NCBI GenBank assembly: GCA_016192885.1
Contig: JACPTH010000341.1
Span: 1-11,418, forward strand
Source: a bacterium
GTDB taxonomy: Bacteria; Muiribacteriota; Ozemobacteria; Ozemobacterales; Ozemobacteraceae
DNA: 11,418 nucleotides
Reading direction: 5' to 3'
How positions within the stretch are numbered: the stretch's first letter is position 1; each line of letters starts with the position of its first letter. Both the position numbers and the translations under genes were made by a program. Shown here piece by piece: positions 1-6,519 of this stretch. The notes under the pieces are model-generated. The model did not search any database and had not been told where the DNA came from. It saw only the letters and a list, made by a program, of their open reading frames with translations.

Positions 1-1
1 G

Positions 2-1207
2 GGAAAAAAAGATTCATATTCGGGAAACATTGCTTTGATTAATTCAACAACCGATTGGGATGCAATCAAGAGCGAAAACCCATGGTTGTTGTCCGGTCCG
101 CTGGTTGCCAAACCCGACCAGTTGTTCGGAAAACGAGGAAAACATGGTTTGGTTTTCGCAAATAAACTCTTTTCCGAGGTTGAAACCTGGGTCCGCGACC
201 GAATCGGGAAAATGGCAAAAGTCGGTGAGATCTCAGACTACCTTACCGATTTCATAATTGAGCCTTTTATCAAGCATGAGACGGAGTTTTATACGGCAAT
301 CAAATCTCATGCTGAGGGCGACACTATTTATTTTTCCCTTGCGGGCGGAGTAGATGTTGAGGCAAACTGGGAAAAAGTGGTCCAATACAAGGTTCCCGTA
401 TTAGGCGACCCGAACAAGGTTGAAATTGAAAAGATGATTCCGGCTAATTTAGAAAACCTTCGCGACTTGATTTCTTCCTATCTTATCGCTTTGTACAAGC
501 TTTTTGTCGCTCTCCATTTTACCTACCTTGAGATAAACCCATTTGCTGTTTCAAAAACCGATATCTTTCCGCTGGATATGGTAGCCAAATTAGATGATAC
601 CGCTGAGTTTTTGTGCAGGGAACTATGGGGAGAAAGCCTTGATTTCCCGCCGCCTTTCGGCAGAAAGCTAATTCCCGAAGAGAAGAAGGTTCGAGAACTT
701 GATGCCATGTCAGGCGCTTCCCTGAAGCTAACCGTCTTGAATCCCGAAGGAAGAATTTGGAACATGGTAGCCGGGGGGGGGGCGTCGGTTATTTTTGCGG
801 ACACCGTTTGCGATTTAGGGTTTTCTAATGAATTGGCCATGTATGGGGAGTATTCCGGCGACCCAAGCACTCAGCTAACTTACGAATACTCGAAAGTAGT
901 TTTTGACCTAATGACCAAAATGCCCGATCCAAAGGGGAGACCGAAAAGCTTAATAATCGGCGGAGGAATTGCCAATTTCACCGATGTCGCTAAAACCTTC
1001 ACCGGAATAATCAAAGCTATTAAGGAATATTCGGAAAGGTTTAAAAAGGCCGACGTTCGAATTTTCGTTCGAAGAGGCGGACCAAATTATCAGGAAGGTT
1101 TATCGAACATCAAATCAGCCGTTGAAGCCCTTGGAATTCCAATCCAGGTCCATGGGCCGGAATATCATATGACCCAGATTGTCTCCGACGCAATGAAAGA
1201 ACATTGA
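2..1207 (+). CDS. aclB: ATP-citrate lyase, ATP-grasp (AclB-type) subunit, 5'-partial
   Basis: This subunit pairs with AclA to cleave citrate with ATP and CoA into acetyl-CoA and oxaloacetate in the cytoplasm, the key step of the reductive TCA cycle. The frame stays open to the left edge. The first in-frame start, TTG at 35, is not the real one: residues before it (G-N-I-A-L-I-N-S-T-T-D-W) continue the family alignment, so roughly 25-40 residues lie outside the window. Counting from codon 35, the ATP-grasp part carries KPDQLFGKRGKHGL (26-39) and the metal-site-like TYLEINPF (163-170). The ligase part carries SGASLKL (226-232), VAGGGASV (245-252) and FVRRGGPNYQEGL near the C-terminus. These match the N-terminal half of eukaryotic ACLY and chlorobial AclB (about 400 residues). 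aclA follows after 25 bp, which indicates an operon. The subunit itself shows no disruption. Confidence 0.95.
   Translation, partial: GKKDSYSGNIALINSTTDWDAIKSENPWLLSGPLVAKPDQLFGKRGKHGLVFANKLFSEVETWVRDRIGKMAKVGEISDYLTDFIIEPFIKHETEFYTAIKSHAEGDTIYFSLAGGVDVEANWEKVVQYKVPVLGDPNKVEIEKMIPANLENLRDLISSYLIALYKLFVALHFTYLEINPFAVSKTDIFPLDMVAKLDDTAEFLCRELWGESLDFPPPFGRKLIPEEKKVRELDAMSGASLKLTVLNPEGRIWNMVAGGGASVIFADTVCDLGFSNELAMYGEYSGDPSTQLTYEYSKVVFDLMTKMPDPKGRPKSLIIGGGIANFTDVAKTFTGIIKAIKEYSERFKKADVRIFVRRGGPNYQEGLSNIKSAVEALGIPIQVHGPEYHMTQIVSDAMKEH
773..782 (+). other. G10 homopolymer inside aclB coding sequence
   Basis: Ten consecutive G residues encode the invariant Gly-Gly-Gly of the AGGGA motif and the first base of the following Ala codon. 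The reading frame is intact here. G tracts of this length are prone to replication slippage and sequencing error. Synonymous glycine codons could have interrupted the run, but none is used. Confidence 0.9.
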
Positions 1208-1232
1208 TTCGAGAATGAAGAGGAATTAATAC

Positions 1233-1781
1233 ATGAAACGACCTGAATATCAGCTTTTTGATAAAAACACTCGCGCCCTAATTTACGGCCTCCAAGTTAA
1301 TGCGATTCAACGAATGCTGGATTTTGATTTTAGTTGCAGACGGGAAACCCCTTCCGTCGCCGCAATTGTTGACCCGGGGCAGACTAACGCCCACAAATGT
1401 TTTTTTGGAATGAAAGAAATCTTTATCCCGATTTTTCCGAATTTTTCTGAAGCTATCAAATCTGATCCGGAAGTTGACGTAATGATCAATTTTTCCTCAT
1501 TTAGAAGCGCATATGAAACGACTTTTGAAGGGTTGAACTCCCAACAAATCAAAACCATTGCGGTAATTGCCGAAGGAATTCCGGAAAGATACGCAAGACA
1601 ACTAAGAGCCGTCTCATTAGAGCGCAAGAAGGTAATTATAGGGCCTGCGACCGTAGGCGGAATCACGGCGGGAGCTTTTAAAATTGCCAATACGGGGGGA
1701 ACGATTGACAACATTATTGCTGCCAAACTCCATCGCCCCGGATCGGTCGGTTTCGTCTCTTCACACGGATGGTCTGCATGA
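1233..1781 (+). CDS. aclA: ATP-citrate lyase AclA subunit, N-terminal fragment (frame-disrupted)
   Basis: Residues 1-176 match the CoA-binding/CoA-ligase part of AclA, equivalent to the middle of ACLY and to succinyl-CoA synthetase alpha. Visible motifs are LFDKNTRALIYGLQ near the start, DPGQTNAHK, the NFSSFRSAY stretch, IAEGIPERYAR, IIGPATVGGI and NTGGTIDNIIAAKL. The family then continues into a Ser-Arg-Ser-Gly-Gly-Met-Ser-Asn-Glu-Leu segment, but here the frame runs into Ser-His-Gly-Trp-Ser-Ala and TGA at 1779. The ATG at 1233 is preceded by an AGAGGA-like ribosome site about 10 nt upstream. The rest of the protein is found in the +1 frame (see 1684-3030). Intact AclA is about 600 residues with citryl-CoA lyase activity at its C-terminus, so this 182-residue piece cannot be active alone. 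It is either a pseudogene part or the product of an assembly deletion. Confidence 0.9.
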   Translation: MKRPEYQLFDKNTRALIYGLQVNAIQRMLDFDFSCRRETPSVAAIVDPGQTNAHKCFFGMKEIFIPIFPNFSEAIKSDPEVDVMINFSSFRSAYETTFEGLNSQQIKTIAVIAEGIPERYARQLRAVSLERKKVIIGPATVGGITAGAFKIANTGGTIDNIIAAKLHRPGSVGFVSSHGWSA

Positions 1782-3030
1782 AGGAATTGCGATAGGCGGC
1801 GACGCATATCCCGGATCGACCTTGGAGGAACATTTATTGCGTTTTGAAGCCAACCCCGAAATAAAGATGCTTGTGTGTTTAGGCGAAGTCGGAGGGGAAG
1901 AAGAATATAGAATCGTAGAAGCGGTAAAGTCCGGGCGAATAAAAAAACCGCTGGTAATGTGGGTCACGGGAACTTCAATAAAGTTCATGCCGAAAGGAAT
2001 TCAATTCGGCCATGCCGGGGCCAAAGCCGACGCAAACCTAGAAACCGCCGAAGCAAAGAACTCGGCCTTGAAGAATGTAGGCGTCATCGTTCCTAACTCC
2101 TTCAATGATTTTGGTGAAATTATTAAAAAAACCTTTAACAATCTGGTTTCACAGGGAAAACATCATCCCATTCCCAATGTCGATCCTCCGCCTGTTCCGA
2201 TGATGTATTCCGAAGCAAAGGCGAGGAAACTCGTTCGAAAGCCCACTTCGTTTACTTGTACTATTTCCGATGATTCAGGGGATGAGTTAGTTTATGCAGG
2301 GCACAAAATCAGCAAAGTCATTTCCGAAAATTACTCCATCGCGGATGTGATCGGACTTCTTTGGTTCAAGGAGAAGCTTCCGAGTTGGGCTGGGGGGTTC
2401 ATTGAAATGGTGGTAAAACTTTGCGCGGATCACGGCCCATGCGTTTCTGGCGCCCATAATGCCATCGTCACCGCTCGGGCGGGGCGAGATTTGATGAGTT
2501 CCGTCGCGGCGGGAATTTTGACCATCGGGCCCCGATTCGGGGGAGCCGTAGCGGGGGCGGCGGTAATGTTCAAGGATGCTTTCGACTCCAAAATGACCCC
2601 TTCCGAATTCGTTCAAAGTACAAAGAAATCTAACATTAAAATTCAGGGAATTGGGCATTTAATAAAAAGCCTTAGGAATCCGGATAAACGCGTTGTACTT
2701 TTAAAGGATTACGCTTCAAAATTTTTCCCCAAAACTCCTTTACTAAACTATGCCCTTGAAGTAGAAAAAATCACGACATCCAAAAAAGATACCCTTATTT
2801 TAAACGTTGATGGGGCGATCGGAATACTATGCGTTGATATGATGCATGGTTTGGAGTGGAGCGAAGATAGAATTCGAACCGCGATCGATACTGGGGGGTT
2901 GAACGGCTTATTCCTTCTTGGGCGAACAATAGGGTTTATAGGCCATTTCATGGATCAACAACGCCATAAATCCGGTCTTTACCGGCATCCCATGGACGAC
3001 ATTCTTTACGAACTCCCATCCCCAAAATAA
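1684..3030 (+). CDS. aclA: ATP-citrate lyase AclA subunit, C-terminal fragment (frame-disrupted)
   Basis: The homologous part starts at about 1756. The open frame reaches back to a TTG at 1684, which has a chance GGGAG eight bases upstream, but 1684-1755 in this frame is not AclA-like. It carries the rest of the CoA-ligase domain, TDGLHEGIAIGGD and then QFGHAGAKAD. The His codon of the latter, at 2011-2013, is the expected phosphohistidine. The citrate-synthase-like citryl-CoA lyase domain follows: DHGPCVSGAHN, LTIGPRFGGA, GIGHLIKS, NPDKRV, LEVEKITTSKK, ILNVDGAIGI, FIGHFMDQ and GLYRHPMDD. The catalytic His, His and Asp equivalents of citrate synthase are all present. One oddity is GIGHL, where I expect GIGHR. 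Both fragments together give about 600 residues, the usual AclA length, minus the ~15 lost at the junction. Conservation on both sides of the break argues that any inactivation is recent. Confidence 0.9.
   Translation: MPIRGERLTTLLLPNSIAPDRSVSSLHTDGLHEGIAIGGDAYPGSTLEEHLLRFEANPEIKMLVCLGEVGGEEEYRIVEAVKSGRIKKPLVMWVTGTSIKFMPKGIQFGHAGAKADANLETAEAKNSALKNVGVIVPNSFNDFGEIIKKTFNNLVSQGKHHPIPNVDPPPVPMMYSEAKARKLVRKPTSFTCTISDDSGDELVYAGHKISKVISENYSIADVIGLLWFKEKLPSWAGGFIEMVVKLCADHGPCVSGAHNAIVTARAGRDLMSSVAAGILTIGPRFGGAVAGAAVMFKDAFDSKMTPSEFVQSTKKSNIKIQGIGHLIKSLRNPDKRVVLLKDYASKFFPKTPLLNYALEVEKITTSKKDTLILNVDGAIGILCVDMMHGLEWSEDRIRTAIDTGGLNGLFLLGRTIGFIGHFMDQQRHKSGLYRHPMDDILYELPSPK
1755..1768 (+). other. Deletion/frameshift junction in aclA
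   Basis: Upstream, frame 0 reads Gly-Phe-Val-Ser (ending at 1760). Downstream, frame 1 reads Ser-Leu-His-Thr-Asp-Gly-Leu (from 1756). As I recall the family, 16 residues (48 nt) lie between the Val-Ser and the Thr-Asp-Gly; only 4 nt are present, so about 44 nt are missing. The junction contains TCTCT, which fits both flanking frames (GTC-TCT and TCT-CTT), consistent with deletion between short direct repeats. The family comparison is from memory, not from an alignment run here. Confidence 0.8.
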
Positions 3031-3046
3031 TTTACTTACTTTAAGT

Positions 3047-3321
3047 GAACTTTCCAACTTTTTTCAAAGAAGGTTTTGCGGTTTTCGCGGAAAGACATTA
3101 GTGGAGCTGACCGAAATGATCTGCAAGCGAATCCCAAGGCTTGCCATGGCCATTCTGGAAGAATGGCCACCCCGCAGATCGCTATGGATGGCGATTCGAA
3201 GGGGTACCCCGAAGGGTTTTGGCAAAAACTTGGAGATAAGCTGGAAGTTATTATTTCGAGTTAGCGTAACGAAGTCTTGGAGCGAATTCCGCAAAACCCA
3301 AACAAAAAAGTGCGAAACTCC
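3047..3321. repeat. Long imperfect inverted repeat (foldback/MITE-like element)
   Basis: The left arm, about 3047-3146, pairs with the right arm, about 3220-3321. Matched blocks (left/right) are T6 3059-3064 with A6 3304-3309; GGTTTTGCGG 3072-3081 with CCGCAAAACC 3289-3298; TTCGC 3084-3088 with GCGAA 3282-3286; AAGAC 3092-3096 with GTCTT 3274-3278; GCTGACCGAAATGAT 3106-3120 with 3250-3265 (few differences); and 3121-3146 with 3220-3247 (about 20 matches). The central ~73 bp hold further hairpins, including GGGGTACCCC near 3199-3208. The repeat fills nearly all of the gap between aclA and the GNAT gene and contains no convincing gene. I see no clear target-site duplication. It could be a non-autonomous mobile element remnant or a large 3' hairpin of the acl transcript. 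Confidence 0.7.
3147..3169. repeat. Perfect 10-bp hairpin at the centre of the foldback
   Basis: TGGCCATTCT (3147-3156) and AGAATGGCCA (3160-3169) are exact reverse complements separated by GGA. It lies in the loop of the larger inverted repeat. No T tract follows on the + strand, so it is not an obvious intrinsic terminator. Confidence 0.85.
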
Positions 3322-3335
3322 GCTTTAATAAAGTT

Positions 3336-3806
3336 ATGGAAAATAAAGTTCAACATTTGGTTTTGGTTTATCCGGTTAGGACTCCTGATGATTGGGAACA
3401 GGCGTTCTCAATTCGGAAACAGGTTTTCGTTGACGAGCAGAAAGTTCCGCTGGAACTTGAAAGAGATGAAATTGATGAAATAGCTTACCATGTTTTGGGA
3501 ACATTAGGCGGGAAGATAGTGGCGACCGGAAGAGCCTTTGCAGACCCAAAAGATTCATCTTGGGCAAGAATAGGAAGAATGGCGGTTCTTCCGATCGCTC
3601 GCGGAAAAGGAGTGGCTTCAGAGGTTTTAAAACATTTGTTAAACTTTTGTAAAACAAGAGGGTTTAAGAAAATAATGTTGCATTCGCAGTCATACGTAAC
3701 TTCCTTGTACAAGAGTTTCGGATTCGCCGTAGTCGGCGACCCTTTTGAAGATGCCGGAATCCGGCATGTAGAGATGATTTTGGAAATTCCCAACAAACTC
3801 ACTTGA
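3336..3806 (+). CDS. GNAT family N-acetyltransferase (YjcF/ElaA-like)
   Basis: This 156-residue protein is a single-domain GNAT, which transfers an acetyl group from acetyl-CoA to an amine. The substrate cannot be told from sequence. The N-terminal part has IRKQVFVDEQKVPLELERDE (26-45), the F-x-x-R-x-x-V-F-V-x-E-Q pattern of the YjcF/ElaA branch. The acetyl-CoA pyrophosphate loop is R89-G-K-G-V-A94, preceded by the beta-strand IGRMAVLP (79-86). SLYKSFGF (123-130) and EDAGIRHVEM (138-147) are the usual C-terminal signatures of this branch. The length is normal for the family. The ATG at 3336 has only a weak ribosome site upstream. The gene lies just right of the foldback repeat, and I see no good promoter of its own. 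It could be read through from acl, or the element may supply the promoter. The next gene converges on it. Confidence 0.88.
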   Translation: MENKVQHLVLVYPVRTPDDWEQAFSIRKQVFVDEQKVPLELERDEIDEIAYHVLGTLGGKIVATGRAFADPKDSSWARIGRMAVLPIARGKGVASEVLKHLLNFCKTRGFKKIMLHSQSYVTSLYKSFGFAVVGDPFEDAGIRHVEMILEIPNKLT

Positions 3807-3852
3807 ATCGGTCGGGAAACTATCAACCCCGATAAATCATACTAGGAACGGC

Positions 3853-4269
3853 TCAAGCTTTGTTCCCAGATTTGGCGTTAGAAGATTTCTTGGAAAGATA
3901 AAAAAAAATCTCCATGTAAATTAACTCTATTGGAGCGAAAAAATAAATTCCAACCATTAACATCCCGCCAAACATACTTCCAACACTGGTTTTGACGGTG
4001 GCTTGAAGGAAAAGGTACAACTCTTCGGGGTTGTTTGGGGGATTGGATAATTGTTGCAATGAGCTTTGGACGATTTGGAAGACCGAAAAACAAAAAATCA
4101 GAGAAGAAATTATGAAAGCGACAAAGATGACTTTAAAGGCGAAAGGTCTTCCGAGACTTCTTTGCCCCAACCCGGGGCAAACCAAAAGGCTAAGCAAAAC
4201 TCCCCAAAAAAGGCGTCCAACCTGGAAAGCACGTTCGGGGTTTGGGGCCAATGATTTCTCCGAATCCAC
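3853..4269 (-). CDS. Small membrane protein, three predicted helices, function unknown
   Basis: This 138-residue protein has predicted membrane helices at about 18-36, 43-65 and 98-125, and a Lys/Ser-rich C-terminal tail. The motif LVCPGLGQRSLGRPFAFK (29-46) resembles the 'PGxGQxxxGR' turn found in small TM2/DUF5683-like bacterial membrane proteins. That resemblance suggests fold only, not function. The start is GTG at 4269; upstream there is only a weak GGGG-type ribosome site, so the start is uncertain. It converges with the GNAT gene (46-bp gap) and lies 86 bp downstream of the HEAT-repeat gene on the same strand, so the two may be cotranscribed. I do not recognise a specific family. Confidence 0.7.
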   Translation of the reverse strand: MDSEKSLAPNPERAFQVGRLFWGVLLSLLVCPGLGQRSLGRPFAFKVIFVAFIISSLIFCFSVFQIVQSSLQQLSNPPNNPEELYLFLQATVKTSVGSMFGGMLMVGIYFFAPIELIYMEIFFYLSKKSSNAKSGNKA

Positions 4270-4355
4270 GCACTAAAGATACCCCGGGTCGCGGAAAATT
4301 TCAAGACGCCAAAATTGATCCGAATTTTTGAAAACATACGGACAAAACCAAATTC

Positions 4356-4796
4356 CTAGGCGACACGAAAACGCTCGTAGTTTTCATCCATTTTCTTATC
4401 CATCTCTTGAACATGGCTTGTTAATGCTGTGATGGCGGTCGGATCTCCGATTTTTGCCAAGGAATCCCCGGCTGCGATACTTACTTCCTCGCGCGGGTCG
4501 TTTAGCGCTTCAATTAAAGCTTGAACAACTAAAGACCCTCGTTTTTCACCCAGTTGAATGCATGAAATACGCCTTAATCTCCAATCCGGGCTCTTAAGAC
4601 CTTTAATGTAGCGGGAAGTTTGGTCTAGCGGCGTCATACTTGACAAATTTTGGATTTTTTTCCCCTTGGATGGTTTTGTGTCGTGAAGACGATCCTGAAA
4701 TTTATCCCAAAAGCTTGAAAAAAATTTTTCAAAGATAAACCATCCGGTAAAATAAAGGATGGTCAAGGCAAGAATTTTTATTTCAAAAGCAAGCAT
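4356..4796 (-). CDS. Membrane-anchored HEAT-repeat protein
   Basis: This is a 146-residue protein with one N-terminal helix (about 7-22, LALTILYFTGWFIF), a basic linker (about 34-48) and two HEAT-type alpha-alpha repeats. The repeats run about 60-88 (YIKGLKSPDWRLRRISCIQL) and 89-128 (ALIEALNDPREEVSIAAGDS, then LAKIGDPTAITAL), with the P-x-x-x-V-R/A-x-A-A-x-x-L-G-x-I-G-D-P pattern of PBS-lyase-like HEAT repeats. Such repeats bind partner proteins; no catalytic site is visible. The frame extends ten codons further up to an ATG at 4826. I prefer the ATG at 4796 because GGAGAAGG sits 3 nt before it and the product then starts directly with the hydrophobic anchor. Cytosolic versus periplasmic placement of the repeats is not settled; Lys/Arg after the helix would favour repeats in the cytoplasm. 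The partner is unknown. Confidence 0.78.
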   Translation of the reverse strand: MLAFEIKILALTILYFTGWFIFEKFFSSFWDKFQDRLHDTKPSKGKKIQNLSSMTPLDQTSRYIKGLKSPDWRLRRISCIQLGEKRGSLVVQALIEALNDPREEVSIAAGDSLAKIGDPTAITALTSHVQEMDKKMDENYERFRVA

Positions 4797-4799
4797 TTT

Positions 4800-4807
4800 C
4801 CTTCTCC
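4800..4807 (-). promoter_or_regulatory. Ribosome binding site that sets the HEAT gene start
   Basis: On the minus strand GGAGAAGG lies 3 nt from the ATG at 4796 (GGAG itself 7 nt away). The upstream ATG at 4826 has no comparable site, and this Shine-Dalgarno would fall inside its coding sequence. Confidence 0.7.
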
Positions 4808-4875
4808 GGAGAATGGCGATCGACAACTGACAATGTCCTAGAATAAGGTATCGGCACGGAAAGAAAAATGTTTTA

Positions 4876-4905
4876 GAAAAAGGGTTTAGATATTGAACCC
4901 TTTTC
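4876..4905 (-). terminator. Rho-independent terminator of the nagZ-like gene
   Basis: On the minus strand GAAAAGGGTT pairs with AACCCTTTTTC around a ~9-nt loop, followed by a T-rich run. The left arm is formed by the last codons of the gene, so hairpin and stop codon overlap. The HEAT gene starts 89 bp further on and would need its own promoter or read-through. Confidence 0.62.
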
Positions 4906-6460
4906 CTACTTCAATTGGCCACTTGGTTTCTCCGGGTAAGGAAACACCGCTAAGGACTCGAAAAAGTGCGTGAATGGAAGGAGATCGAAAACCAAAAGTC
5001 GCAAGGGAGTTTTTCGCTTCGAAAACGGCGTCAACATCATATGGATTTCTAATCGCCGCTAGAATCAATGTTGGAAATTCTTTGGCGGCTTTATTAAAGG
5101 CGTCTTTTTGGCCGGTAAAGAGGTGCGCGTTGTAACTAAGGATAACAAGGTCAATCGGAGCGTTAGGCCGTGGAACATTGCCTGCAATTAATCCCCAAAT
5201 TTCCTCGGTCGTACATTTCGGAGGGAAAAAAACGCATTGTGCTTCGGGCCAGTATTGGTTGACAAAGCTTGAAAGACCTTCTCCCTTTTGTTCCTCTTCA
5301 ACTTGCACAAGAGCTTCGATTTCAGGAAGAATGAAGACTTTTGGATTACGGGTTGAAAGCGGAAGCCGTCCGATCGACATGCGCCTAATTAGAATAGCTT
5401 TGGAATGGGAAACCTCAATGAGTTCTTTATTGCTTTCTACAAGCGAATCTAAATCCACGGGCGGCGGTTTAAAGGAAAAGTTTTTTTCGCGCGCCTCAAA
5501 AATTCTGTGTTTGCTTTCTTCAAGTCTAAAAGCGCCTAATGATGAACTTTTCACTTCTTCAAGAATAGTTTTGGCTGCTAATCGTTGTTTTTCAAGATCG
5601 TGACAAATTAACAAAAGGTCGGCTCCCGCCAAAAAAGCCGATCTTGCCGCATCCGCAACTCCAAAGGTTTCCGTTATCGCCCCCATTTCAAGATCGTCGG
5701 TTATTAACATGCCTTTAAATCCTAGAGTTTTTCGAAGCAAATCGGTTAGAACGGAAGAGGAAAGGGTTGCGGGAAGGTTCGGTTTTGTTTCGAAAGCTGG
5801 AAAAAATACGTGGGCGGGCATAATGGCTTCCACCCCTGCGTGAATTGCCTCAATGAATGGAACCAACTCGACTGAAAATAATCGGTCCTTGTCGTAGGGA
5901 ATAATTGGAAGGGTCAAGTGGGAGTCTACTTTTGCGGACCCCTTTCCTGGAAAATGTTTGGCGCATGCGAATACGCCGCTTTCCTTTAAACCTTTGATAG
6001 CTTCTAACCCAAACTCAGCTACAACTCTTGGGCTATCTCCGAATGATCTTATTCCAATTCCCGGATTGCTAGGGTCATTGATATCGAGAACCGGAGCAAG
6101 GTTCCAATTTAATCCTAAGGATCTCATTTCCATCCCGATAGCTCTATAAACCTTTCCGGAAATCGAAGGGTCTCCGGTTGCGCTAAGGGCCATTGCGCCT
6201 GGAAACAAACTACCGTTTTGAAGGATTCGAAGGACAGCCCCCCCTTCTTGATCGATGGCGGAAAAGATGTGCCCCCCCGAAGCGTTTTCCAGCAAGGAAA
6301 TTGTTTTCGGAAGTTCTTTTGGATCGGCAATGTTTCGGGCAAAAAAAATAATGCCGCCGATTCCCCATTCTGAGACAAATTCAAGGAAATCATCGGAGGG
6401 TTTGGTTCCTTGAAAACCAATAACCATTAGTTGTCCTATTTGTTTTTTCAAAACATTCAT
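4886..6460 (-). CDS. nagZ: Glycoside hydrolase family 3, beta-N-acetylhexosaminidase (NagZ-like)
   Basis: It removes non-reducing N-acetylglucosamine, typically from muropeptides in cell-wall recycling. With Met at 6460 as residue 1 the protein has 524 residues. The TIM-barrel domain (1-330) shows QLMVIGFQG (10-18), GGIIFFARN (35-43), DQEGGAVLRI (70-79), the substrate-loop KHFPGKG (168-174) followed by DSH (179-181, the NagZ Asp-His dyad), and LITDDLEMGAI, whose first Asp (255) is the expected nucleophile. NagZ proteins of Proteobacteria end near 340 residues; the extra ~190 residues here match the alpha/beta second domain of Bacillus-type NagZ. No signal peptide or lipobox is seen, so it is probably cytoplasmic. 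Further in-frame ATGs are at 6472 and 6499. I chose 6460 because homology begins there and a GGA lies 7-9 nt upstream; the other two lack a ribosome site. Confidence 0.9.
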   Translation of the reverse strand: MNVLKKQIGQLMVIGFQGTKPSDDFLEFVSEWGIGGIIFFARNIADPKELPKTISLLENASGGHIFSAIDQEGGAVLRILQNGSLFPGAMALSATGDPSISGKVYRAIGMEMRSLGLNWNLAPVLDINDPSNPGIGIRSFGDSPRVVAEFGLEAIKGLKESGVFACAKHFPGKGSAKVDSHLTLPIIPYDKDRLFSVELVPFIEAIHAGVEAIMPAHVFFPAFETKPNLPATLSSSVLTDLLRKTLGFKGMLITDDLEMGAITETFGVADAARSAFLAGADLLLICHDLEKQRLAAKTILEEVKSSSLGAFRLEESKHRIFEAREKNFSFKPPPVDLDSLVESNKELIEVSHSKAILIRRMSIGRLPLSTRNPKVFILPEIEALVQVEEEQKGEGLSSFVNQYWPEAQCVFFPPKCTTEEIWGLIAGNVPRPNAPIDLVILSYNAHLFTGQKDAFNKAAKEFPTLILAAIRNPYDVDAVFEAKNSLATFGFRSPSIHALFRVLSGVSLPGETKWPIEVGKGFNI

Positions 6461-6519
6461 TTTGTTTTCCATTTTATTTCGAATCTTGTATAATGGCAAT
6501 ACTCATTTTGGAGGGCTTT
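6461..6519. promoter_or_regulatory. Divergent promoter region nagZ / TolB-like gene
   Basis: Only 59 bp separate the chosen starts. On the + strand a perfect TATAAT (6489-6494) has a weak TTTCCA 17 bp upstream; transcription would start near 6501, giving a ~19-nt leader with GGAGGG. On the minus strand TTGCCA (6499-6494), a 17-bp spacer and TAAAAT (6476-6471) would start transcription 3-5 nt before the ATG at 6460. The + strand -10 and the minus strand -35 share base 6494, so polymerase could probably occupy only one at a time. These are motif matches only. Confidence 0.42.

Noticed and set aside
35..37. TTG as the start codon of aclB
   Set aside because: The frame is open to the window edge and the residues before the TTG still follow the AclB pattern, so the gene is cut by the window.
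523..870. Antisense open frame inside aclB
   Set aside because: It is a codon-bias shadow of a well-identified gene, with no motif or ribosome site.
1684..1781. Programmed ribosomal frameshift joining the two aclA fragments
   Set aside because: A frameshift alone cannot restore the ~15 missing conserved residues, and no slippery heptamer is seen at the junction.
3064..3328. Short open frames on both strands between aclA and the GNAT gene
   Set aside because: They mirror each other because the region is a palindrome. They resemble no protein I know, and the inverted repeat explains them.
3807..3852. Bidirectional terminator between the GNAT and membrane-protein genes
   Set aside because: Only a 5-bp ATCGG/CCGAT pairing is visible and there is no T tract on either side.
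4110..4337. Alternative minus-strand frame overlapping the small membrane protein
   Set aside because: It lacks the three-helix pattern, and its C-terminal part is out of frame with the hydrophobic protein that explains the region better.
6493..6519. Upstream ATG giving nine extra residues to the TolB-like protein
   Set aside because: The ATG at 6493 overlaps the candidate -10 box and lacks a ribosome site, while GGAGGG is placed correctly for the ATG at 6520.
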